Source of the DNA: Hydractinia symbiolongicarpus
Taxonomy: Eukaryota > Cnidaria > Hydrozoa > Anthoathecata > Hydractiniidae
Direction of reading: 5' to 3'
Assembly (NCBI RefSeq): GCF_029227915.1
Contig: NC_079877.1
Span: 20,359,851 to 20,423,850 of the forward strand
DNA length: 64,000 nt
Below the pieces are notes generated by a model. That model was given only the letters and a program-made list of their open reading frames with translations, searched no databases and was not told where the DNA came from. Both the position numbers and the translations under genes were made by a program. This document shows positions 38,132 to 49,929 of this stretch, piece after piece; the first letter of the stretch is position 1; each line of letters begins with the position of its first letter.

Positions 38132-40935
38132 ATGAAATTCAACAAAACCAGTCGTTTTGAAAGTTTTAACTGTCAAGGTCTTCTTGATTTAACAAAAACA
38201 GAAACGACATGTGAAGATTTTATCAGATACAAACTAACCACTCTCGCAGTACAAGAAACTTATATAAAAGGATCCGGTATGATAGCGCTTAAATCAGTTA
38301 AAAAGAAACTACATCTTTTTTATTCTGGTAGCAAAGATAAATCCAGCAGAAGTGTAGCTGTAATCGTGGAGGATGGACATAAAGCCGACTTTAAACCAAT
38401 ATCAGATTGAGTATGTTTCCTAACAATTGCCGTCAAAAATGACTACAAGCTACATATCATCAGCGCTTATGCTCCTACAATGAAAACAACTAAACAAAAC
38501 CCAGAAGAAACAAATAAATTCTATAACAGTCTCGCATCTGTATTAAAATTACCACAACCCAAAGATATAGTGATAATCGGAGGTGACTTTAATGCCAAAA
38601 CAAAACTGTCAGACAATCATTTACAAAACGTATACAACAAAACAGTTGGCAAATACTCAATCGGATCGATAAATGAAAACGGTCAATTACTCCTTGAATT
38701 CGCAAAAATGAACCAGGTAAAAACTATCTAAGACTTTTTATAAACATAAACCTTCTCACCTTACAACCTGGGAAAGTCCAGAAAGAACAAAAGATCACAT
38801 CGACGCGAAAACCAACACGATAGGACAAATCCATACAGGAATCAAATTGACTTTATATTAGTGAAAGAAAATCTAAGCATTACAACTTATAACTCCAGAT
38901 CCTACAACGAAATGAAAACGAAATCAGATCACAAAATTGTAATAACCGACATAAGAGTAAAATTAAGACTTAACAAGAAATTTGTACCAAAAAGCAGAAT
39001 CAACATAAAAAACATCAATAACTAAGAACTTAGAACACAATATGAAAACAAACTTAAACAACATATAAATGCCATACCTGAACAAAACACAAATCAGGAA
39101 AGATGGAGTATCATTGTAGAAACGATCAAAGAAACAGCAACAGAGGTGATAGGAGAAGTAGAAAAATAAAAAAGATAATACAATCCCGAAATGCAAAGAT
39201 TATCAGTTAGACAAAAGAAATTGCACATAGATCGAAACTCCACAAACGATAACAACTAAAAGAAAGGCATTACGAAAAGAAAGAAATGTAATACTGACGA
39301 GAAAGCGTAACATCATAAAATATGTACAAAAGGAAAAGTTAGCCAGCACACTGAAAGATCTAGAGAATACACCCATTGACTCAAGAAAAATTATAAAGCA
39401 GTTAAAGGACTTAAAAGACCAACACCAAAACAATCCTTACTCATACAAACTGAATAAGGGCTAACTTCCAATGAAAAGCAACAAGCAGAAATTATATCAA
39501 AGTATTTCAAAAATCAGTTCTATAAAAATGCAGAACCGCTTCCAATTATTAGGCCAGCGAAAATGATATTCCTTTCACAACAGAAGAAATAAGGAAAGCT
39601 ACAAGTAAAATATATTATGTGCATTACAAAAACCTGGTAAACCGAAAGGTCCACCTCAAAATTTGAGACCAATCATCCTTCTTTCAGTTATACGAAAAAT
39701 AATTGCCATATGTTTAACCGAAAGAATTGGTATGAAACTAGATGATACATCCTACCTAGCCAAGCAGCATACCGTAAAGGCAGAAGTACAACTGAACATG
39801 TCTTTGCAGCTAAACTAGTGGTAGATCGAACAATTACATCGAAATCCGAAAGCGAGCACATAGTCATGCATGATATGAGCAAAGCTTTTGATTCAATCGA
39901 CAGAAAATCTTTGATCACTGATTTACAAATGATACTTCAACCAGACGAACTTCATCTTGTCTATAAACTTATCCAAGTGGAATTAGCAGCAAAAATCGGA
40001 AAACATACCACTACATTCTTTAACAGACACCGGAGCCCCTCAAGGTGATTGTATGTCAACGAATGAGTTTACTTTCTACTTAGCCAAAACCTTGGAAAAC
40101 AGACAGGAAGATCATTACTATTGTAAATCAAGTAATGCAGTACGATACCACCTTCAAGAACTACACTACCGTAAGACCAGACAAACGTCACATTTATATA
40201 AATCTTGAATATGCTGAGGACATAAGTATGATAACATCTAATCCACTCGAAACTGAGAAGATGAAACAAGAACTACCAGCTAAACCTAAAAGCAGAAATC
40301 TAATTATGAATGCCGAAAAAACAGAAGAATATTACGTCAGTAGATCGAGCTATAACTGGAAAAAATGCAAATTATTAGGCAGTTTTTTAGACACGAACGA
40401 AGATATAACCAGACGTAAAGGTCTAGCAATTTATTCAATAAACAAAATTAAGGATATCCTAACAAATAAGAAAGTAACGATAAAAATGAAAATGAAAACA
40501 TTTGATACCTACGTCACGCCAATATTCCTCTACAATGCAGAAATATGGACACTCAATAAGAAAAAAGAGCTTGAGATTGATGTATTTCAACGCAAACTTG
40601 TACGAACGAATGTGTTGAATGTAAAATGTCCGGAAACAATTACAAACGATAAATTGTATCGAGAAACAGGAATAAAACAGACAGTAGAGTTAAGTATTTA
40701 AAAACAGAAGAATGAGATAGTTTGGACATGTTATAAGGCTACCGGATAACACACCTGTCGAAATAGTCCTTGACTATGCTGAAGAACAGTATGAAAGACC
40801 ACGTGGAAGACCTATTTCGACATGGCTTTTCATGATGAAGAAACAACTCAGGGAAGAGCATGGCCTCTCTTGAAAAGAGGGCATGCACATTGGCTATGGA
40901 CCGAGACGTATGGCAGAAATATATATAAATAAAAA
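38132..40935 (+). pseudogene. Non-LTR retrotransposon with endonuclease and reverse transcriptase, degraded
   Basis: The endonuclease is seen as FESFNCQGLLDL, LAVQETYIK, ISAYAPT, IVIIGGDFNAKT, RNQIDFILVK and SDHKIVI (38150-38960). The reverse transcriptase follows with QNLRPIILLSVIRKI (39656), AAYRKGRSTTEHVF, MHDMSKAFDSIDR with its catalytic Asp (39865), TGAPQGDCMS and LEYAEDISMI (40205), where the usual YADD has Glu for Asp. The region after it gives TYVTPIFLYNAEIWTLNKK and, frameshifted, RPRGRPISTWLFMMK. Many stops and frameshifts are present. It is older than the neighbouring Polinton. Clade uncertain. Confidence 0.85.
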
Positions 40936-41229
40936 AAATTATATGCACGCATTATGTAAATTTATTTTACGGAATAATGCTTTATAATGATTACCTTAAC
41001 GGCTTTAAAATTTATACTTGTAAACACCATACTCAAGCATGCCAGATATCATCTCAACGGATGCATATAAGACACATTCCCGTGTCTATAGTTTTTAGAC
41101 ACATAAAATAGTGGACACCGATTTCACAGCACAATCAAGGCAGATAAACATGCATCTGATGAATATGAAAGGTCGAGGTTGAAAAGTATATTACCACCAT
41201 TAGTATTTTAGCCTTTAGAAAAAAGCTCC

Positions 41230-41835
41230 TTGGTAATCACTCTGTTGAATGTCAGATCTTTATCGAGACATGCTATTGACATTCAGCACGATGAGGAATT
41301 GAGAGAATCGGACATATTATGTCTAACTGAAATCCAATTGTTACCTGACCATGACATGACAGAAATATCAGGTCAACTTCCTATGTTTGATGTTACTCCT
41401 AATTCTGATGTAGACAAATTTAAAAGTATTGCAGTGTGCTACAGAGATTGTTTTCCTTTTATTTACCGATAATCCTGGTTTCTCTTTAGTACAAGTTAGG
41501 AAACGTTCGTTTGCAGAGGAACTTATTTCTATAGGATTTTTTACCGGTCAAATTTTTCATCTTTATCATCTTTTTGTGATGACCTGTGTGAGCGTTTGAA
41601 TGCACAGGATTTTCATATTTTGTTAGGAGATTTTAATGTTGATTATTTCAATCCAGGCTCATATCGACTTGCAGAAGTATTAAGTAACTATACTATGGTT
41701 GTGCAAGTGCCAACTCATATTGACGGTTCTCTTCTTGATCATCTTTATATTAATAATAATGTATTTGACCATGCAGAAATTGAAACTGTAATAAAATGTG
41801 AAGATCAGGCCGTAAAGATCAGGCTGACCTGTTGA
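41230..41835 (+). pseudogene. Endonuclease fragment of a second non-LTR element
   Basis: LLNVRSLSRHAIDI, ESDILCLTEIQLLPDHDM and IAVCYRD, then after a frameshift and stops HILLGDFNVDYF, NYTMVVQVPTHIDGSLLDHL. This is the order of an apurinic-type endonuclease of CR1/jockey-like elements and differs from the endonuclease at 38150-38960. No reverse transcriptase follows. Confidence 0.75.
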
Positions 41836-44800
41836 TAAATATGACAAAGAGAAGCAAATTATAAAAATGACCATGTGTATTTATCAGCAAAGAAAGAAAT
41901 TAGCAATTAGCGAAGAAAATGGAATAATTTAAAAGTAACTGCAATATATATGTTTGTGGATAGCCACAATGGTAAGAGCGGGAGGGGGGAGGGGGTTCTT
42001 TTCTTGTTTGCATGTGTATGTTTTCATAGGAACTTTCAGACTCAGAGTGTGTTGTTTACAGTAATAAAATAAAACAAGAAGCCCAGGGGCTTGAAGATTT
42101 TAAAATTTGAAGTTTGATCTTGAAAACGGAGAAATATGGGGTAAACAAATCATTGAGTATTCTCAACTCTTATTGTAACTAACCTGCAATGTTAAAATTG
42201 TACAGAAAGAAAGAAATGACGTAACATCAAAGATGGCGCATTATAAGACGATCTTCCTTATGCTACACTGCACGAGCTTTAACTTTTGATAGCATATAAA
42301 CCTTAAAATAAAGTATTGTTCATTGGATAATAAAACAATCTGTTGCACTGTTAGGATTCTTATTGGCTTAAAACTCATTTTAGCCTCGTTCTCAGAAAAA
42401 AATCTTTAGCCTGGATAAGTTTCGGGCGTCCAGCCTAGCTGCGCTGTCTCTATCTATCTCCCTATCTCTCTATCTCCTCAGGCGATTTTAAAGATTCCGC
42501 CTTCGCTGGCGGAAATCTATAATAAGTTTATTAATTGTTTACAAAAGAGCAAAAGAGAGTTTGAATTTCTTATGCAAAACATGTACTTGCTCAATATTTT
42601 GAATTATTTATTTTTTTGTATTTTATCTGTATCTTTTTTATTTTTGTATATATTTATATAATATATAGAAGGAATATTTTTTCATTAATATGATTTTACA
42701 ATTTTTTTTAAATAAATTATTGGATGTACAAATACATCTTGCATTTTATGAGCTTCCATTTTTTGTGCACTTCTAAATCTTTTAACTCTAAGAGGCAGTA
42801 TTATTGCGACTCTTTTCTTTCCTTCTAAATTAATTTAATGCACTTTTTGCTTGTTATTTCATTTATTTTAAGTCTATTTTAAGAGCAGTCGTTATGGATC
42901 ATGGATTGAAAGTAGAGTTGAATTGCAGGTTATACCATGTAACAGAATGAAGAATCAACTGAGAAATTGATTTTGTAATATGGTCCTTCAAACCCTATGC
43001 TGCTGTGTGGCGCAAGTGCAATGTTATTAATAATGAATGAACCGTGTACAGACACTATTGGGTACATAAACTATTTGTTCCGGATATATAATTTTCTCCC
43101 CTCAACAACAAATATCCTCTGTGAAATCAAAGTGCTATATCAAAAGAAACCTGGACCAGCTATTGCGGAGAATATTTGTTGTTTTCTCAACTCTACGCAT
43201 TTTTATGTGAGAATAATTTTTACTTCATTTAACATGCACACACATTTTCAAAACTACCCAGTCTATCTTAAAGTTGAATCATGTACTTTCGCATTTAATT
43301 TGTGTTTATATAATTGATGCGGCAAGGTTTTCGACTAAGACTGATGTGTGATGTTTTCTGAGTCATAATGTCAACTTTTAGTTATTTTTGTTATTCTTCC
43401 ACGTAGCTACAATGTCTCTCGTTCTCTATGCTTAGTTATTGTAAATATTTTGGAAATATATGCATTTTTTGAATTTATTGAACATATTATATTTATTTCT
43501 TTACAGTTTTTTGTATTTTGTGATATAGTGCAATGTTGTAAAATTTGTAGATGTACGTTGGGTGGTGAAAAGACTTCTGTTGAAAACAGCGAGGAACTGC
43601 ATGCTTAACCGGAGATGGTGATTAATATGATGGCTAAAAGGAATGTGCATACCACAAGATGTGATAAACAATAAAATGATTTCATGTTTACGGTTTCATT
43701 TCCATAATACAATATCAAATTAGTACCATTCACTGAACAATTTTCTTCGTATTTTAGATCACATTTGGGAAGAAGTACGCTAACTTTACGGTAACAAAAA
43801 GCACCATGACATAATTATTTATTCATCTTGTTAAGTTTAACACGATGCTAAACAAGCAGAATTCTTCCATATTGTATTCCGTTCATCATTCGAAGAAAAA
43901 AAACATGGAGCATATATCCCTGCTCGCTTTACGTACCATTAGTATTCTACAACTGTTAAATCCGCATATAACTTCGACCGGTATAATTTGAAGACCACCG
44001 TATTATAAAAAAAACATCCAGTGCTTTCTCGTTACTCCAAGACCGATAACACCACAGCGGTGTAGCGTGAAGCCTATTAAAATGTATTACGAATGATTGT
44101 TTCACAGTCTGGAATAATCTACATTAGTTTTCTGCCGCCTAACTGGACAGTATTGACTCCCAACTTGCAACATATTTCACCAACTTCGAAGAACAAAACG
44201 CACATTCTCAAGAACATTGATTGTACGCCATTGTTGATGCATACAACTGCATAAACTAAACCGCCACAATGAAATCTTTACGAAAACTCTATTTTCTAAT
44301 CGTTAATAAAACAACTGTAATCAATAAATGCTTTTTATCGTTTGTGCATTGTCATGGTTAGATATTACGACCACCTGCTTATAAGTGTGTTGACCCGTTC
44401 TCTTTGCTCACGAGCACCTTCGCGCGTATTATTTTTCCCGCAAATTTTGGATAGTCTTTTTTATTATTGTTTTTTTTTACCGCTTTGGGCTACTTAAACC
44501 CTCGCTTTGCCCTAAAAGTCCTAAAAGTAACGCGTTGGTTTGTTCTATCCTATATCTGACGCACTACATGAAATACTTTGCAAGTTCATATAATACCATG
44601 GGATAATACCTATTTATTTGAAATGACAAAACAACATTATAGAAGTTCTGTACAAAACGGGCTACTGGCGAACTCAAAAGGTATGGGGAACAAACTTACA
44701 CGCGAACAAGAATCTTAAATCTTTTAGCCTGCAAGGGCTTTTCATTTTTTTTTCCTTCAGAAAATTACCTCCCCGGTTTATTTTTTGTTTCAAATCGAAA

Positions 44801-44998
44801 GTTCCTTTCAATAGTTTAATTAGTTTTTAAATTTTACCAACTTTTGTTTTCTGAAAAATGGAAAGTTCGCCTTTTTTAAAAATGGCACATATTTAATTTT
44901 CTACAAATGCTATCAATGGGGCTTTTTTTCTGGCAATCTAAAAAAGGAGTAAGTGTGCCAAATTTCAGCTCCATATCATTTTTTTCCGGGTCAAAACA
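41836..44998. other. AT-rich spacer
   Basis: Contains a G-rich run (about 41985), the ACAAGAAGCCCAGGGGC box near 42075, a GATGGCGCATTATAAGAC segment shared with the 21.3-23.0 kb element ends, and a CTATCTATCTCCCTATCT run near 42455. No gene recognised. Confidence 0.45.
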
Positions 44999-44999
44999 C

Positions 45000-46118
45000 T
45001 TAAAGTTTACCTCCCACTTTAAAAAAAGTAATCGAAAATCAACTCAAAATATTGTACTAACTGCGAAAAAAAATTTCTTTTGTACTTATTTTAATTTGTT
45101 AGATGGCGGGCGACATTTTATTTTACTCTTTCGAAACATGCCGCGCTGTGATCCCTAAGAGTTTTTGTTGGTTAGAAGAGTTAGACTCGGAAAGCGTTTT
45201 TAATTTAGAAGATTTGCAGAAACTTCATTTATGACTAGACTATTGGCAGCGTTAATAATCACGACCAAGCGGAAGTAAACGTAGAAAGAACGGGTGCAAA
45301 AACACAACCCCCGGCTTATTATAGTAACAATTCAAGTAACCTCGATCCCAGGGCCTATAGCGTTCTTTGATATGAGAATGAAACGCGACACAAAAAATAA
45401 ATTAAAATAGATTAATATAAGAAAGGAGAAAAGAAAAAAAGAAAGAAGAATCAACAACGCGCGCAGAACAAAATAAAATCCCGTAAATCCCCTGCCTAGT
45501 GTACCAAAATATAATAGAAAAGTCTTAGACGCAACGTAGAAGAGCAAGCACCTATACCAGAATTTTCATATGGCCTAATGCAAAGACAAGTAGACAGAGA
45601 TTTAGAATTGCCAAAGCCTTTTTTGTCAACGTTGATCAAAATATTCTAGTGATCAAAACTCGACTTTGAAAGGGTACCGACTCTGTTAATGAGTACACGC
45701 AGCTTGTTTTTTCTTGCCTGTTGGAAGACTGGCAAAGGAATGCTTTCCAGCGCTACTTCTATTATTCTTATTACAAAAAGCCATAGCACAAAAACACATT
45801 TTATAATTATTAACAAAATTAATCTTAGTTGCAATAATTTACTCTTCTTCTTTTTCTCTGAGTTATCGTTTTGCGGCAACATGTTCAGGGGGCCTTTTTT
45901 GCCATCCGGGAGATGACGTCAAACTGGGTTTAATCCAAAAAAAAATTATCAAAAAATGGCGGCTTTCGAGAAGGAAGCATGCTGTAAACACAAGAAAATG
46001 TGGCTTTATATTAGCTTTATTATTTCAAATTTTACTTAATAAATGTTAAATTACAAATTCTCAACATAATATAAACAGAATAAGATGAACTTTTTTAGAA
46101 GTGGGAGGTAAACTTTAA
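45000..46118. mobile_element. Possible foldback element with 19-bp inverted repeats
   Basis: TTAAAGTTTACCTCCCACT at 45000-45018 is exactly inverted at 46100-46118. The 1.1 kb between them has no recognised gene. No target duplication was identified, so the true limits are uncertain. Confidence 0.4.
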
Positions 46119-46843
46119 CGACTGGGCTACAACAAGATTCCCACGCCTGCTCATCACTCCTCAAATCTCCTCAATTTTGTTAAAAAAAAAAATTAGGTTT
46201 TCTTCTGAAATCTCCTCAAAATTTTTTTGACATTTGGTTATATTTTATGTATGCTTCATAGTTTATATTATTTATTTTGAATCATCACAATTTGTGGTTG
46301 CTATGGCCTGCAAATATTACTTTTTTTGTTGTGTTTGTATTTGAAGCAAAGTTTCTTAGTTATCTTTTGTAAGATGCAAGTCTGTAAGTGCAAGTTTTTC
46401 TCCTCGAATCTCCTCAATTTTGTTAACAATTTTATTAAGAAAGAGTGGGAACCCTGACCAATCAAGCATGGCACAAATTTTTATTTAGAACTCATCTGAC
46501 AAGTTCAATTATGAGAATTAGTCATAATGTTTTTCGCACATGTTATCTTTGTAAAAAACCATCTACTGTAAAAAATCGTTTATCGGTGTCCCCGAAAACG
46601 ACTCAGTTCAGAAACTCAGGAACTATGATAATAGTTGAAATATTTTTTGACTCAAATTTATCAAACCAACCTAAAAACATCTTATAGCAAGAGTCAAGTC
46701 TTTATTTTAATTTTATTTTTAGCAAAAAGTATGGTTTCAAACAAGAAGTATTTTTTATAGCCCACTTCACTGAGCACCTCAAAAGCTATTTTCCACTTTA
46801 AGACGGACGGGGACGAAAACTCCAATGACGGTAGAAATCAACT

Positions 46844-47173
46844 GATGATCTCATTATTCAGTTAGTTTTTTAAAAAGAACGAAACACAAATTGCCAATAT
46901 CAACACTTATATATTGGTAGATAACCAGAGCAAACTACAACAACATGTTCGCTCGAACAAACTGAAACTAAACCAATTTGATCGTTCAATGTACGATGGG
47001 GAAAGCGAGAGGGAATCACACACTGATTTTCACACATAACAGACTGATTTCCACACACACAACACAACCGATGATCTTATTATTCAGTTAGTTTTTTTAA
47101 AAAGAACGAAACACAAATTGCCAATATCAACACTTATATATTGGTAGATAACCAGAGCAAACTACAACAACAC
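46844..47173 (+). repeat. Near-identical ~103-bp direct repeat pair
   Basis: 46844-46945 and 47070-47173 share GATGATCT, AAAGAACGAAACACAAATTG, CCAATATCAACACTTATATA and TTGGTAGATAACCAGAGCAA with only a few differences, spaced 226 bases apart. Such fresh copies suggest a recent duplication or a pair of LTR-like ends of a small element. Confidence 0.85.
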
Positions 47174-47529
47174 GCATTATTCTGATAATGCACATGCGTA
47201 GATCAAAAGTCACGGCGCTTTTTACGACTGGGCGCAAAATGCAGTTGTATGGAAACCGGCCTTAACGAAATGGACACAACAGAAAATTTTCCACCCGTAT
47301 TTTCCATTTCATAATATTACGCATTTTTATACAGAAAGTAAACACACTTTGCGCAACTCTTACAAAATGAAATAACCTGATTGGCTAAACCATTCTCTAC
47401 CTGTCTTTTTTGCACACAATGCAAAGAAGAAGTTGAACTCGATTTTACTTTGCTCAGAACAGAATAGACAAGAAAATTTTCTGTTCATGTGACGTAAACA
47501 TGTTACGTATTGATTCTATTACAGGAAAT

Positions 47530-47775
47530 GTAATTTTCTTTTCACTTCTGCATTTTTTTTTTAGTTCTGCAATTTTCTTTTTTCACTTCTAAAAATTTTT
47601 TTTCACTTCTGCAATTTTCTTTTTTCACTTCTAAAATTTTTTTTCACTTCTGCAATTTTCTTTTTTCACTTCTAAAAATTTCTTTTCACTTCTGCAATTT
47701 TCTTTTCTCACTTCTGCAATTTTTTTTCGAACTTCTACAATTTTTTTTTTCACTTTTACATTTTTTTTTAAATTT
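47530..47775 (+). repeat. TTTTCACTTCTGCAATTTTC minisatellite
   Basis: About ten units of 18-22 bases alternate TTTCACTTCTGCAATTTTC and TTTCACTTCTAAAAATTTTT forms. It ends about 60 bases before the transposase relic at 47837. Confidence 0.9.
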
Positions 47776-47836
47776 TCTAACTCACTTTTGGCGTTGTTAA
47801 TCAGTTGTGTAGTATCTTCTTATTAACGTCATCGTC

Positions 47837-48705
47837 ATGGAAAGCGTGAAGGATGTTATTAAGGTTTATTTCAATCTAGGACTGACATACCTGGAGATTC
47901 TAGAATTCCTTCGTATACATCATAACTATAAAACTAGTTTATCGACATTGAGAAAAAGGCCCTTGGCAAGTATTAGAAATCAACACCCAGATATGATGCA
48001 GGCTGTGAAGGAGCAACTGGATGGTAGCGGAGCTGAGCTGGGCTATTGTCGCTTTCCTAGATGTTTAACGTCACGAGATGATGTTAGGCTAGCAATAAGG
48101 TATTTTGATCCAGAGGGAGTAAACAGGAGAAAGAGACAGGCTTCTCACGCAAAATAATTTGGCTTAAAGTAGAGACCACTAATGAACTGCCTGAAGTTAT
48201 CGCTGAATACTATTTAGATGCCGTTTTAAATTTGAAAGGACTTCCTTTGACAATTAAAGCAGATGATGAAACTGAACATGCACACATTGAACCTGTTCAC
48301 GTGCATTTGAGATCACTCTCAGGCGCAGACGCTAAAGAATCTTTCAGGACATCGCCACAGGACCAGAGAATTGAATTGTTTTGGGTCAAGTTACAACGGG
48401 ATCGTATTGGGTTGTGACTTCCGATCCAGTTATATTGAACTGTATTCGATATTGTTTTATGCCATTGATTCGAAGTGATTTAAATTTAATTGTTGAGGAA
48501 TGGAACTCACATTTAATCTCAAAAAGCAATAATGGTGGATCAAGTGGTCGCCCTGATTCTATGTTTTTTCTTCCTCATTTGTTTGACGCAGAGGATTGTT
48601 TACAAGCCGTGCATCCCCAGGAAGTTAATGAATTCCATCACAATCACAGAGCTCCCCACTCCCTCACACCGCTGGGAACGCAAAGTATGCAAACCACTCA
48701 ACTTT
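47837..48705 (+). pseudogene. rve/DDE integrase-core transposase relic (IS3EU-like?) with internal deletion
   Basis: The N-terminus is a helix-turn-helix (VYFNLGLTYLEILEFLRIHH, SLSTLRKR) followed by GYCRFPRCLTSRDDVRLAIR and YFDPEGVNRRKR. The sequence that should follow, with the first catalytic Asp, is missing: after 48153 the text jumps, in another frame, to IWLKVETTNELPEVIAEYYL and LTIKADDETEHAHI with the second Asp, then SPQDQRIELFWVKL with Glu, then NLIVEEWNSHLISK and GRPDSMFFLPHLF. I know this HTH plus NQRIE-WW family from fish and cnidarian repeats. It is non-functional. The superfamily name is a guess. Confidence 0.7.
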
Positions 48706-49929
48706 AACAAACAATTAATTATATCCTTATTCTGGGTGTGAAAAATATCAAAATATCACAATTTCTTTGTTACGGCGTTGAACAAATCTTGACAATAAAA
48801 CATTTTACGTTTGTCACAGAAATTTCTTTGTTGATTAAAAAAAATATAAAAATACATAGAAATAAAAATTTAAGTCGTTTAAGGAAAAGTAACTATTTTT
48901 TTATTTTTCGACTTTCTTTTTAAGTATTCAAAGTATTGTCGGGATCAAGATCTAAATCTGGAATCTCCATGTCACTCTGAAGGGTGATACTCTTACGTAC
49001 AAGACAGTTTTAGGTTTATAATAAAGATGATATCTTTCTAATTATAAACTATTTTACAAAAAAAATTATGACTTCAATCCTCTCCTGGATAAAGTTATAC
49101 TTTCTTGTCATCCTTTAGGTTTTAAAAATCCATTTTAAACATAAAGGCGTACATCTTCGTTTTAAAGAGGAAAAAGATAACTTAAAAAAAGTCAAATCGG
49201 CAATATAAAAAGCAAGAATTTTTTTTTCGTATCGTCGCGTTATAGACTGAAAAATTTATCTAACTAAAGAAAGTAACTCGAAGAAAGAATTTCTAATTCA
49301 CAAATCTTAAATATATTATTTACACTGAAATTAATATATAAAGTCAACGCCCACTATAACGGGCGGTTTGTAGCTACCGTGCGCGTTCGTTACAGAGGAC
49401 ATCAAGTGCGTACCTGTTATATTTCTATTAAACACGATTTCAACATATATTTTTCCTGGAAAATACGTCACAAATTTCAATAAGCATGCTCCCTATAAAA
49501 TTTTGTCAAAATTACCATATCTAAAAATATTTAGTATTGATGAGACTTATTCCAAATTTCAGCTTTTATGTTTTTTTCTTAAGTCATAAGCAATTAAAGT
49601 TGCGACATGTGTTTTCTCAGTAATGAGGTCGGAAACTTTTATGTTTGAAACTAAAGTTTTCTGCACTCGAAGAGTTTTTAACACGATAAATAATTTTTGA
49701 AAATATGGATAATACCATTTTATTTCAGAGCGTAAAAGTTTTCTTTTAGCTAAAGTTGTATTTCCACGTTTTTGAATAAGTTCTTGCCTTTTTGTATTTT
49801 AATAATATTCAGCTTCGTGCACAGTAGTTAAAATCGCTCAATTTTTTTTTTACAGGTACTCCACTTATCCTTAAACTTTTGAAGTGGAAATCACTATTTG
49901 CAAATTACACACTTGGCGTATTTGGCATA
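48706..49929. other. AT-rich spacer downstream of the host gene
   Basis: No gene seen. It should contain the 3' UTR of the DCAF8-like gene, which ends at 49930 on the minus strand, but no clear polyadenylation site could be chosen. Confidence 0.4.

Noticed and set aside
44907-45158. 83-codon ORF as a host gene
   Set aside because: Lys/Phe-rich translation of AT-rich DNA, no similarity, no splice context.
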